Source of the DNA: Azospirillum lipoferum 4B
Lineage (GTDB): Bacteria; Pseudomonadota; Alphaproteobacteria; Azospirillales; Azospirillaceae
Length of the DNA: 64,000 nt
Assembly: GCF_000283655.1 (NCBI RefSeq)
Contig: NC_016585.1
Location: 129,001-193,000 of the forward strand
Reading direction: 5' to 3'
Of the stretch, positions 26,272 through 35,268 are shown one piece after another (the stretch's first letter is position 1; the number at the start of each line of letters is the position of its first letter). Both the position numbers and the translations under genes were made by a program. The notes below the pieces were generated by a model. That model worked only from the letters and a program-made list of their open reading frames with translations. It was not told the origin of the DNA and searched no databases.

Positions 26272-29200
26272 GCTTCGCCCCCCTTCCGTTCCCGCGCCGC
26301 GCGCTTGGCGTCGTTGCTGTAATGAAGATCGTTCCAGCGCTGGCCGTCGGGCTCGTCACCCGTGCCGGCGAAATTCGCCGTCTTCTGATCCCAGTTCCAG
26401 AACCAGGGATAGTCGTCCTTCGGGCGCGTCGGCTCCTTCCCGCGGTCCTTGTCCCACTTGATGCGCGGGGTGACGCGCAGGATGCAGGCGGTGGCGGACT
26501 TGGCGTCCAGGGGGCGGGCGGTCAGGAAGGGGCGGATGTTCATGCGCACCCCGTCATTGACGTCCGGCTCCCAGCCGATGGCCTGACGGCGCAGCGGCTT
26601 CCAGCGGACGAAGATGTCGTAGGGCGGCTCCCCCTCCAGGATGGCCTCAAGCCGGCCGCGCAGATGCTCCGCCGCGGCCAGCCGGCCCTCCGCTCCATCG
26701 GCACCCGCCTTCACCTCCGTCCGGCAGCGGTCGATCCATTCCCGCAGGTAGGTATAGACCAGCTTCTCCAGCGTCCGCCGGCCCTCGCCGCCGGGGGCCG
26801 CCAGCTTGTGATAGTTCACCAGGGCGTGGAAGCCGTCATCCTGCCGCCCGTCCCAGACATGCCAGATGAAGGGCCGGTTCTGGAACAGCTCCACATGCCG
26901 CTTGAAGAAATGGTTGCGCAGATAGGCGTCGAGGTCGCGCGCCTTGCCGTCGCCGGCGGCGGACAGCAGGGCGGTCAGGCGCTGCGGCGTCCAGTCGGCG
27001 CCATAGGCGGAGGCCAGCAGGGCGGACAGGCGCTCCGCCGCCGCCGGTTCCCCCTTGACCGGGGACAGGCAGACGATGCCGTCGCTGTCGGCATGGGGCT
27101 CCAGCCCGTCCGGCTCGGTGATGGCCGGGCAGTCCATGAAGCTGCTGCCGGTCTGGCGCGGCCAGCGATAGCCCAGCAGCCGGGCCACCGCCACCTGCAA
27201 CGGATCGTCCGAGCCGACGGGATGGCCGTTGAACAGCCACTGGGTCGGGTCGTCGGAATGCGGCTTCGGCAGGCCGTCCGGGTATTTCTCCGCCGCGACC
27301 CTCTGCCAGTGGGCGAGGTCGAAGGGGATCAATTCGAAAGTGCCATTGTTCACCTTACTGCCTGGCTCAATTTTTCTGACTCGCTTAGTAAGTTCACCAG
27401 AATGAGCAAAGCAAAGCAGTGCAGATACGTGCTCCCTGTTGTTCGGAATGAGAACGCAAACATTACTGTCAAAAATTTCACCGCCATAGATGGTTGCGGG
27501 TAGCAGCCGCATTTGGCCGATAGAAACACCAATATTTCCCCAGGCTTTCGTTCCTTGCCGCCGTGCTACGCTTGATCCTCCATCAGCCCACCAGATAACG
27601 TTGGACTGTCCGCCATAGTTCTTTTGCTCCTGAGATGTCGACTGCATTGGATGCCAGTTTTCCGTCAACGCTGGGGTTTCCCAGAAACTGCGCACCAGTC
27701 GGTCGTCATCGCCAGTCTTTAATCCCTGAGATGCTCTGGCGAAATGGCCAATAATATTTCCTTTGTGCCCGCCCTGAAGGTCGAGGCGCGAATCCTTGCC
27801 GACCAACGCAGTCGAGGATGGAAGCACCGTGAACCCGCCACCTTCTTGTCCGGAGAGTATTGCCTCTTTCACTGAGATGCTCTTATTCTCTCCGGCATCA
27901 ATGAGATTGATGTGCGATGTTACAATGTTGCTCCTACGAGACATAGCGAACAGCCCTGTTCGCGCTGCCCACCAATTCATATCTTGGAACGCAGCCGGAC
28001 CAAGTAGGGCGCAGATATCTAATCCGTTCTTGATCAGGGATGTTTTCCTCAGATCACGATAGGCTGGTAAAAAAAGCCAATTATCCGGCGCAACGGTACT
28101 AAAAGTCCCATTTGGGACAATTATCTCCAACAGCCGCTCCATGAAGACGGTAGCAATGTCGTTTTTTGATCTCGGATAGTGCTCATCTATCCAGTTTCGC
28201 AACGAGTCTGACTGTTTTCCACGTCCCAAATACGGTACGTTTGTCGCCACCAGCACATACCGATTCGCTAGCAACTCCGCCGCCTTGGCAAGGCCTTGTG
28301 CGGCGACGGCCATTTCTGCTACCTCGTCGCTGCCGTCGGCCAGCGCTTGCGTCAGGATCGGTTCCAGCAGGTCCCAGTCGGCGGCGAACAGGTCGCCGCC
28401 GGCCCGACGCGGTTCGATCAGGCTACCCAGCACCGGCGCTTTCTCGAACAGGTCATACAGGCGGGACAGGCCGGTGCGGATGCGGCTGTCCACCTGCGCG
28501 TTCAGCAGCGTCGCCTCCGCGCCCAGCAGGTCGGTCCTGGCCTGCGGGTCGGCGGCGCGGGCCACCTTGTCCGCCAGCTTCAGGAAATCCTGCTTCGCCA
28601 TGCCGATGGAAAGGCCGGAGCAGGCGAGATGCAAGGGCGGCAATTGCACGTACTCGCCGATCAGGCGCCAGGCGGCGAAGGCCAGATTGAAGGCGGCAAT
28701 CTGGGTGCAGCGAAAATCGATCTCCAGCCCGTGCAGATTGTCCCGCAGCACCGCCAGCACGGCGTCCTTCCGGTTCAGCCCCTCCTCCGCCATGCGCAGC
28801 GCCGCCAGGATGGGCAGGGTGAAGACCAGGAAATGGCCGGACCCCATGCAGGGATCGAGGAAGGTGATGTCCTTCACATCCCCGGGCCAGCCGGGGAAGG
28901 TGCCGGCCGCCGGGCGCCAGTCGCCCTCGCCGCCATCCTCCCGCGTTTCCCGGACGAAGCGCAGATAGGTCCAGTCCACCCCCGGCAGGGCGCAGGCCGC
29001 GCGCAGCTCCGCCTCGTCCGCCGCCCCGGCGGCGAGCGCCGGGTTCGCCGACAGGATCTTGCCGGCCCACCACGCCCCCAGCGTGTTGTGCAGCAGGAAC
29101 AGGACCATGTAGTCCTCGGTGAAGAGCTGGGTGACGGCCGGCAGCTCGTCCGCCCCGATCGGCCCGCCCGACTTGTTGACCCTCTCCTTCTCGTCGGCCT

Positions 29201-29756
29201 GCCAGAACTGATAGACCCAGCCCAGGCTGTCGTCGGCCCGGAACACGGCGGGCGGCAACGCCTTCAGCCGGTCCTCCAGCGCCGAGCGGGTCTCCGGCGG
29301 CAGGGCCAGGGCCAGCGCCGGATCCTCGCTGCGGAAGATCTCCGGCAGCATGCGTTGGGCATAGCCGGCGGCGAGCTCCAGCCAGTCCTTTCCCTGCTCC
29401 CGCGCCAGTTCCTGGACATCGGCAAGGGTAAGCGCCAGCCCGTCGTCGATCAGCAGGTCGCTTTCCGCCAGGAAGCGGGCGAACAGCATGCGGTGCCAGT
29501 GCTCGTACGCCACCTCCGGCACCAGCCGCTTGATGTCCTGGCTGCCGTCGGAGCGGCGCTCGTCGCCCAGCCGCTTGGCATGGGCGCGCAGCTTGGCGCG
29601 CAGCTTCTTCTCCTGGTCGGTCAGATAGCCGGGGCTGGCGGACAGATGTACCCCCAGCCGTTCCAGCGCCTTGCGCGCCCCGACCTCCGCCAGCACCCGC
29701 GCTTCGCGGACCCTGGTCTCCAGATTGCGGCGAAGATCACGCGCCAGCGATGCCAT
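26268..29756 (-). CDS. pglX: PglX, BREX adenine-specific DNA methyltransferase
   Basis: A 1,162-residue protein, typical for BREX type 1 PglX. The SAM-binding motif I is FLDPCMGSGHFLVF. Motif IV at 506-509 reads Asn-Val-Pro-Tyr instead of the common Asn-Pro-Pro-Tyr. The C-terminus (DGVRMNIRPF, IKWDKDRGKE, YPWFWNW) matches known PglX proteins. It should methylate adenine in a non-palindromic site to mark self DNA. The section encoded at about 27,330-28,280 (residues 490-810, motif IV through the presumed target-recognition region) has about 42-57% GC against about 70% on both sides. A ribosome site (AAGGGAG) precedes the ATG. It follows brxC after 45 bases. Confidence 0.93.
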   Translation of the reverse strand: MASLARDLRRNLETRVREARVLAEVGARKALERLGVHLSASPGYLTDQEKKLRAKLRAHAKRLGDERRSDGSQDIKRLVPEVAYEHWHRMLFARFLAESDLLIDDGLALTLADVQELAREQGKDWLELAAGYAQRMLPEIFRSEDPALALALPPETRSALEDRLKALPPAVFRADDSLGWVYQFWQADEKERVNKSGGPIGADELPAVTQLFTEDYMVLFLLHNTLGAWWAGKILSANPALAAGAADEAELRAACALPGVDWTYLRFVRETREDGGEGDWRPAAGTFPGWPGDVKDITFLDPCMGSGHFLVFTLPILAALRMAEEGLNRKDAVLAVLRDNLHGLEIDFRCTQIAAFNLAFAAWRLIGEYVQLPPLHLACSGLSIGMAKQDFLKLADKVARAADPQARTDLLGAEATLLNAQVDSRIRTGLSRLYDLFEKAPVLGSLIEPRRAGGDLFAADWDLLEPILTQALADGSDEVAEMAVAAQGLAKAAELLANRYVLVATNVPYLGRGKQSDSLRNWIDEHYPRSKNDIATVFMERLLEIIVPNGTFSTVAPDNWLFLPAYRDLRKTSLIKNGLDICALLGPAAFQDMNWWAARTGLFAMSRRSNIVTSHINLIDAGENKSISVKEAILSGQEGGGFTVLPSSTALVGKDSRLDLQGGHKGNIIGHFARASQGLKTGDDDRLVRSFWETPALTENWHPMQSTSQEQKNYGGQSNVIWWADGGSSVARRQGTKAWGNIGVSIGQMRLLPATIYGGEIFDSNVCVLIPNNREHVSALLCFAHSGELTKRVRKIEPGSKVNNGTFELIPFDLAHWQRVAAEKYPDGLPKPHSDDPTQWLFNGHPVGSDDPLQVAVARLLGYRWPRQTGSSFMDCPAITEPDGLEPHADSDGIVCLSPVKGEPAAAERLSALLASAYGADWTPQRLTALLSAAGDGKARDLDAYLRNHFFKRHVELFQNRPFIWHVWDGRQDDGFHALVNYHKLAAPGGEGRRTLEKLVYTYLREWIDRCRTEVKAGADGAEGRLAAAEHLRGRLEAILEGEPPYDIFVRWKPLRRQAIGWEPDVNDGVRMNIRPFLTARPLDAKSATACILRVTPRIKWDKDRGKEPTRPKDDYPWFWNWDQKTANFAGTGDEPDGQRWNDLHYSNDAKRAARERKGGEA

Positions 29757-29801
29757 CGGACAGGCTCCCTTTCAGACGTTCTTGTGCTCGCATGCTTTTC
29801 G

Positions 29802-32800
29802 TCAGCTCACCATCACCGGACCGTCGCCGAGGGCGTCGGTCAGGGTCGCGCGCGCCTTCGCCAGCCACGCCTCGACTTCCTCCGGCGTCTTCAGCGTGGT
29901 GCGCTCCAGCATGACCATGCGGACCTTGGGCTCCAGCAGCTTGGCCGCCTTCTCCAGCGCCCGCTGAACCCGGCCGGCGACCGCGTCGATTTCGGCGCGG
30001 GCGGTGGGCAGGGGCTTGCGGTCGAGATGCTGCAACAGCGTCTCGTCCGAGGACAGGTTGGGGTCCGCCGGCGCCGTCAGCCCGACATCCGCGAGGATGG
30101 AGGCCTGCTGGTCGGCGGCGAGCCGGCCCCACAGGACGTTCCCGGCGAGTTCCGCCTCCGCCGCCCGATGCGCCTTCAGGTGCGCGGCATGGAGCGTCCC
30201 GACCTCCTCCCGCAGGAGGGCGGCCAGGGCGGCCCGCACCGGCGTGACGTGGTCGGTCCCGTCCAGCAGCAGCCGCTTGTCCCGGATCGTCTCCACCTGC
30301 TCCAGCGGGTCCTTGGCACCGTCCAGGCCGCGGGCGTGGCCGGACAGGCGATCCAGCACCGTCCAGGCCGGCAGGCGCTTGTCCTTCAGCTCCTTCAGCG
30401 CGGTCCATGCCTCGATCCTGGCCGTGAAGTCCGCGGCCTTCGCGTGGATCGCGTTCAGCCGCTCGTTGCCGGCCAGATGCTCGATGTCGGCGATGTCCTT
30501 GGTGTCCGGCGATGCGGGCAGGGGGGCAGCGCCGCCCGCCTCCGCGCCGAGGCCCTTGAGCTTGGAGAGGAATTCCGGCGCATTCGCCGCCAGCTGTTCC
30601 GCTGCATTGGGGACGCCGAGCAGCTGATAGAGCTTCCGCAGGGCCAGCTTCTGCGTGGCGCTGAGCGTGAAGCCCTCCTTCCGGAAGTCGGCCTTGGGGA
30701 TGCGGTTGTGGTCGAGGTGTTTCGGGGCGATCACCTCCCCGTTGGCCACGGCCGTGACCACCCCGGCGCTGTGCAGGGCGACCAGCGCCGCATCGATGGC
30801 CTCCTTCGGCCAGCCGAGCGGCGGTGCCTGAAGCTCCTTGCGGATATCGGAGCCGCTCCGGCCGGCGCCGATGGTGGTCAGCACCTGCTGGCAGACCGGG
30901 TGCGTTTCCAGGGCGCCGGCATGGCCGACCACCTGGAACGGATTGTCGGCTCCCTCCCGCGCCCGCTTGAAGACGGTCTCCCAGTGACCGCTGTCGGCCT
31001 CCTTGAAGCGGGGGAACAGGCGGACAAGCGAATCCTCTGCGGCCGCTTCGATCTGGTCGGCCACGGTCAGGCGCATGACCTCGTTTCCGCCGCCCTGATA
31101 CACCTTGGTCTGGCCGACGATCTCCTTAACCAGGGTCTGGACGGCCTTGGTCGCGATGCTCAGCCGGCTGTCCATACTGAGCTTGGCCTCTTCGCCTTCC
31201 TTGGTGGAGGGAATGCCCTTGGCATCCAGCGTGGCCTTGGCGGCGATCATGTCCCGGATGCCGTCCCTCAAGGCGTCCGGATGCGCCCGTGGGATGAAGA
31301 CGAAGATGGTCGGGCTTTCGTTGCCGGCGGCGCGCGCGGCGTCCTGGGCCTGCTTTTCCGTGCTCGTCCAGCCGTCCCGCATCCAGACCTGAATGACGCT
31401 GGTCTCGGCCGGCGGCGGCGTGTCGCCACGGTGGATGGCGAGCTTGCGGAGTTCCTTCGCGTCGCCCTGGAGCAGCTGCACGCCCTTGATCGCGCTTTCG
31501 AACTCCGCTCCGATCAACTGTTCGCGGCGGAAATAGACGGTGGAGGTGTCTGCGGCGGCCCGGTTCTGCTGAGCCCGGAATTCCCGGTCCCACTCGGTAC
31601 CCTCGCGGGTCTGAAGCCGGTACTCCTCGTCCACCGGCATCAGGTCGCCCCGGTCGACCAGTCGCTTCAACATCTCGTCGACGTCCGCCCGGAGCCTGCC
31701 GTTGTCCGCGGTCAGATCATCGACCAGCAGGTCGGCGATGTGCTCCTTGGTCGAGCGGATGCCGGTGTCCATACCGGCCTCGCGCTTCAGCCGGTTGATC
31801 AGGAACACCACGCCGCAGATGCGCGCGGCCAGATCGCCCACATCCTTCCGAACCTGGAGGATGCGCTCGTTGATCTCGCGCAGCAGGATGCCGGTGTTGA
31901 CCAGCTCCGGCGCGAGCGCCTCATAGAGCTCGTCGGCCGGAATCAGGGTCCCCAGATTCCGGTCCGCCCGCTTGTGCAGGGCGTCATGGACGATGCGGAG
32001 CTGCGAGCGCAGTTGGCTCTGGGTGCCCCCCGCATCCAGCTGGCGAAAGCATTCCTCGAAAAAGCGGCGGCGGACCGGCAGGATCGGGTAGTCATCCACG
32101 ATGACGGCGCGGTCTTCCGGGCCCTCCTGGATGCGGGTGCCGCTCAATTGGCGGGAGACCTCGCCGGCATGGGTGTCCAGCGTGCTGCGCACATTCCCCA
32201 GTGCGGCGGGCTTCTTCTGAAGCAGGACCTTCCGAGTGACGGTCTCCACATCAATGTCGGACAGCGGCACCCGGACGGTGAACCGGTCCATCAGACGCTG
32301 AAGGTGGGGGGCCGAGCTCAGCGCGCTCTGGCCGGCGCCGACGATCATGACGCGGCCGTTCATCTGCTTCGACACCGCCTCCGCTACTTCGGAGACCAGC
32401 ACCGACCGGTCATGGACCGTGCCGATGTACTGTTGAACCTCATCCAGGACCAGCAGGGTCAACGGAATCTGGCCGTCGTGGCCGCGGAGCCTGAGGGCAG
32501 CCCGCGCGGCATCCAGGAATTCCGTCGTCGTGATGTCGGTGAGCTTCTGCGGAAACTGCTCGCGGAGCAGAAGCCGGACCTGACCGGGGCCGGTGGCCAG
32601 GTCCGGGATGGCCGACATCAGTGCATTGGCGATCAGCGGGCTGACATAGAGGCTGTTGAGTTCGGCATTGAAGTCCTTGCCGGCCGCTTTCACCGCGTCG
32701 CGTATGTGATCGAGCTTGCCTTGCTCTTCCAGCCAGAGGCAGAAACGGGCGGGCGCATACTGCTCCGGCAGACCGACCGCGCGCAGGATGACGGACAGGA

Positions 32801-33248
32801 TGGTCAGGCGGACCGCATCCGTGCCCCCATTGGGCATGGCCCCGGCGGCGGCGAGCAGCCCGCCGGCCCTCTTCCCCTGAGTGTCCAGTTCCTTGAGGAG
32901 CTCCTTCACTTCGTCCGGCAGGCTGGGGACGAGGGCGCGGGCGGTGGCGCCGTCAGGAAATGCCGTGTTTTGCCACAGATGACAGAGCATCTTCAGCAGG
33001 TGCGACTTGCCGCTGCCGTAGAAACCGGAAACCCAGGCCCCGGGAAGGCTGGTGCCGCCATTGAGAAAGGCGCGGAGGATCTTGATCATCCCGTCGGCGT
33101 ACTGGCCCTCGCAGACGAAGCTCTTCAGCTCCTCCCGCAGCTCCAGCATGGCTTTCTCAGTGTCGCGGTCGTCGACCAGGCGAGCCTGACCGTTGTTGGC
33201 AAGACGCGTCTGGCCCGGATCGCGCAGCAGAACATCCTTCAGCTTCAT
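29802..33248 (-). CDS. brxC: BrxC, BREX P-loop ATPase
   Basis: A 1,148-residue protein. I chose the ATG at 33248 because it overlaps the brxB stop (ATGA) and has a GGAGGGGGAG ribosome site; the frame stays open 17 codons further. The N-terminal ATPase has Walker A GFYGSGKSH at 75-83 and a Walker B of LTLLVLDEVQQYIG. Long helical regions follow. BrxC (PglY-like) is a core BREX ATPase, probably a motor or regulatory scaffold for the PglX/PglZ machinery. It is the third gene of the operon. A long plus-strand open frame opposite it is an antisense artefact of GC-rich codons. Confidence 0.93.
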   Translation of the reverse strand: MKLKDVLLRDPGQTRLANNGQARLVDDRDTEKAMLELREELKSFVCEGQYADGMIKILRAFLNGGTSLPGAWVSGFYGSGKSHLLKMLCHLWQNTAFPDGATARALVPSLPDEVKELLKELDTQGKRAGGLLAAAGAMPNGGTDAVRLTILSVILRAVGLPEQYAPARFCLWLEEQGKLDHIRDAVKAAGKDFNAELNSLYVSPLIANALMSAIPDLATGPGQVRLLLREQFPQKLTDITTTEFLDAARAALRLRGHDGQIPLTLLVLDEVQQYIGTVHDRSVLVSEVAEAVSKQMNGRVMIVGAGQSALSSAPHLQRLMDRFTVRVPLSDIDVETVTRKVLLQKKPAALGNVRSTLDTHAGEVSRQLSGTRIQEGPEDRAVIVDDYPILPVRRRFFEECFRQLDAGGTQSQLRSQLRIVHDALHKRADRNLGTLIPADELYEALAPELVNTGILLREINERILQVRKDVGDLAARICGVVFLINRLKREAGMDTGIRSTKEHIADLLVDDLTADNGRLRADVDEMLKRLVDRGDLMPVDEEYRLQTREGTEWDREFRAQQNRAAADTSTVYFRREQLIGAEFESAIKGVQLLQGDAKELRKLAIHRGDTPPPAETSVIQVWMRDGWTSTEKQAQDAARAAGNESPTIFVFIPRAHPDALRDGIRDMIAAKATLDAKGIPSTKEGEEAKLSMDSRLSIATKAVQTLVKEIVGQTKVYQGGGNEVMRLTVADQIEAAAEDSLVRLFPRFKEADSGHWETVFKRAREGADNPFQVVGHAGALETHPVCQQVLTTIGAGRSGSDIRKELQAPPLGWPKEAIDAALVALHSAGVVTAVANGEVIAPKHLDHNRIPKADFRKEGFTLSATQKLALRKLYQLLGVPNAAEQLAANAPEFLSKLKGLGAEAGGAAPLPASPDTKDIADIEHLAGNERLNAIHAKAADFTARIEAWTALKELKDKRLPAWTVLDRLSGHARGLDGAKDPLEQVETIRDKRLLLDGTDHVTPVRAALAALLREEVGTLHAAHLKAHRAAEAELAGNVLWGRLAADQQASILADVGLTAPADPNLSSDETLLQHLDRKPLPTARAEIDAVAGRVQRALEKAAKLLEPKVRMVMLERTTLKTPEEVEAWLAKARATLTDALGDGPVMVS

Positions 33249-33808
33249 GACTGTGCTCCCCCTCCGTGCATCGTGATCGGCACGGCCAAGTAGTTCCACC
33301 CATCCCGCGCATCGAGCAGGCGGTACGTGTTGTCCTCATACTGCCCCGGGAAGAAGACCAGCAACCGGCCGCGAATGTCCGGCTCAACCAGGGTCAACAC
33401 GCGCGAAAGGCGCGTAAAGCCGAAGAGTGAGCCGGCGCCGATGACCGCAACGACCGTGTCCTCATCAACGGCCGGGTCGGTCAGCGCCAATCGAATGCGA
33501 TCGGCAACGAAGCCGGCGAACTCCGCATCCAGCTTCAGTTGCAGGTCTTCCGGCATCTCGAAGTACGCGTCGCGGTATTCTTCGCCCGCCATCCAGGCAG
33601 CAAAGCTGTCCGTGATGTCGACCGTTCGCCACGTCTTGCCGGCTTCAGCCGTGGCGATCTCGAAGTTCTTGAGGCGCGCCCTCAGGGCGCGCTCAGCTTC
33701 CTTCTCATAGACGAGCATGACGATGCGCTGCGCTCCCGCGACGGTACGCTGCCACGGCAATTTGATGTGGCGTTCGTAAACCTTTGCAAGATCTTCGATT
33801 CTCGCCAT
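33245..33808 (-). CDS. brxB: BrxB (DUF1788) BREX protein
   Basis: A 187-residue protein matching the DUF1788/BrxB family by size, position and sequence. It has an N-terminal helix, a P-loop-like strand pattern without a Walker A (QRIVMLVYEKEAERALRAR), and the late signature VVAVIGAGSLFGF followed by GRLLVFFPGQYEDNTYRLLD. BrxB is required for BREX in tested hosts; its biochemical role is unclear. It starts one base after the brxA stop and overlaps brxC by four bases. Confidence 0.92.
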   Translation of the reverse strand: MARIEDLAKVYERHIKLPWQRTVAGAQRIVMLVYEKEAERALRARLKNFEIATAEAGKTWRTVDITDSFAAWMAGEEYRDAYFEMPEDLQLKLDAEFAGFVADRIRLALTDPAVDEDTVVAVIGAGSLFGFTRLSRVLTLVEPDIRGRLLVFFPGQYEDNTYRLLDARDGWNYLAVPITMHGGGAQS

Positions 33809-33809
33809 G

Positions 33810-34607
33810 TCAGCGCTCCCAGAAGGTCCCGTCGAGGCGCGCGAAATCGAGCGTCACGACCTGTTCGGCGATGTCCATATCAAGCAGTCGCAGGCGGCGC
33901 GCTTCGCCTGCCAGGCGCAGGGCATGCGGCTGCTCCAGGTCGAGTGTGTTGACCCATCCGCTCTGGAAGGCTTCCGTGTCGCTGAACCCAGCTTGGCAGG
34001 CGATCCACAGCGCAAAGGCCACGGTGATCGGTGTCGCGATGACCTGCTGTCGCCGCTTGAAAGTGCGTCCGATCAGATGACCGGATTGCGTCCAAGAACT
34101 GGCTGTGTTGCGCAGCACTTTGTCGAGCACTGCTGCGCTGAGCCGATCACCGGAGGTGTTGAGCAAGGCCGACCGTACGGCACCCCGCTGCAAGTCTTCG
34201 CCCGGCCTGAGTTGCAGTACGGCAGGCGCTGTTGCCAGCAAGAGCGGGTCCCGCGCCAGACCTGCCAGAAGGGCGAGGAGGGGCCGGCTGGTCTCGTCCA
34301 AGCGCCACAGCCGTCGTAGAATTCGGAACAGCGGGACCGTGGGGTCCAGGGCGTACAGCTCTCCGAGCCTGGTGTAGCTCAGTCGGCGTGTTGCGGCCGT
34401 TTGCTTGCCAAGCCGATTGTCCTGGATGATCAACTCGGCATACTCGGCGCGATCAGACGGTTGCGGCTCAATCGATAGCAGGGTCGACAGCTCCGCAAGC
34501 ATGATCGTACGGCTTGTATGCGTGCCACCCGCATGCGGCCGTAGCCCAACGCCCGATTTGAACGGGCGTCCCACCGGGAAGAAGCTCGTGAAAGAGACGG
34601 CAGCCAT
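33810..34607 (-). CDS. brxA: BrxA (DUF1819) BREX protein
   Basis: A 265-residue protein if the ATG at 34607 is used; a longer frame begins at 34742 and an ATG at 34646 is also possible. I prefer 34607 because the conserved part begins soon after it (HAGGTHTSRTIMLAELSTLL), and because a perfect inverted repeat at 34668-34689 lies in the longer version. The rest is helical, with DFARLDGTFWER at the C-terminus. BrxA is a small DNA-binding helical protein in BREX type 1. It is the first gene of the seven-gene operon, so the promoter must lie between here and 35,260. Confidence 0.85.
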   Translation of the reverse strand: MAAVSFTSFFPVGRPFKSGVGLRPHAGGTHTSRTIMLAELSTLLSIEPQPSDRAEYAELIIQDNRLGKQTAATRRLSYTRLGELYALDPTVPLFRILRRLWRLDETSRPLLALLAGLARDPLLLATAPAVLQLRPGEDLQRGAVRSALLNTSGDRLSAAVLDKVLRNTASSWTQSGHLIGRTFKRRQQVIATPITVAFALWIACQAGFSDTEAFQSGWVNTLDLEQPHALRLAGEARRLRLLDMDIAEQVVTLDFARLDGTFWER

Positions 34608-34667
34608 TGGGGTATCCGCGATCGTGTGATACCACCATGATGTCATCGATGAGAAAGCGCAACAGGG

Positions 34668-34689
34668 AAGCCGGCAAGTTTGCCGGCTT
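34668..34689. promoter_or_regulatory. Perfect inverted repeat upstream of brxA
   Basis: The arms AAGCCGGCAA (34668-34677) and TTGCCGGCTT (34680-34689) are exact reverse complements with two bases between. It could be an operator for BREX control or a terminator shielding the operon; the short spacer favours an operator. Confidence 0.45.
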
Positions 34690-35013
34690 TCTGGTGAGCT
34701 AACAGCCTGAGCCCGGCGTAGTCGGCTTCCTCTTCCGAACACTCCGCTTCATACATCGCAGGATAAAGTTGAGGGAGCGATGAAGCGCATGCCAGTGAGG
34801 TCGATCGGCATTGCACGGTGATCCGCGCCGGACCTGTCGAAAGCTACTGGTTGGGCGGTGCCGCCCTGCCGACGACCTCGGCTTGAGCATGGTAGCGTGC
34901 TATAGCCTTGCCGGTGGAATGTTCTTTGTCTGCTCATTGAGTAGACATCGCTTGAGTGTGGCACTGACTGGCTTCGTGAGGGCTGGCCCTCAGCGTCAAC
35001 TACTGCGCCACTC

Positions 35014-35047
35014 TGGTGCCCAAGCTGGTGCCCCTTCCCTGGTGCCC
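35014..35047 (+). repeat. Three TGGTGCCC direct repeats upstream of the integrase
   Basis: TGGTGCCC occurs at 35014, 35026 and 35040. Spacing of 12 and 14 bases close to an integrase gene is what recombinase arm-type or accessory sites look like. The function is unproven. Confidence 0.4.
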
Positions 35048-35268
35048 AGCGATCACCTTTAATCAGGAGAACGGCGGCGGAACTGGCTTTCTGAGCGGTC
35101 GTGACGAGGCGGGCGGACGGGAGTTCAGAATCCTAGTCCCCCAACCAACCTTTCCTAGAAATCCTTGCACATCAGGCACTTAGGGCGAAGCCAGCAGGCT
35201 GGTCCCCCAACTGTGCCATCGGCCTGTGCCAACGACGGTTCGGCGCCCTTCACAGGGGAGTGCCGGGG

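Larger units (their letters stand above)
34608..35268. promoter_or_regulatory. Divergent region between brxA and the integrase
   Basis: These 660 bases contain no gene I can support and must hold the BREX promoter (leftward) and the integrase promoter (rightward). Structures seen are a perfect inverted repeat at 34668-34689, three copies of TGGTGCCC at 35014-35047, and two copies of GTCCCCCAAC at 35136-35145 and 35202-35211. The first GTCCCCCAAC lies in a stretch that looks like a degenerate tRNA 3' end (GTTCAGAATC, then CCCCCAACCA). Confidence 0.5.

Noticed and set aside
28296-33293. A 1,665-codon open frame on the plus strand opposite brxC and pglX
   Set aside because: It is antisense to two recognised BREX genes, has His/Gln/Arg/Gly-rich composition and matches no family. 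Such long shadow frames are normal in GC-rich coding DNA.
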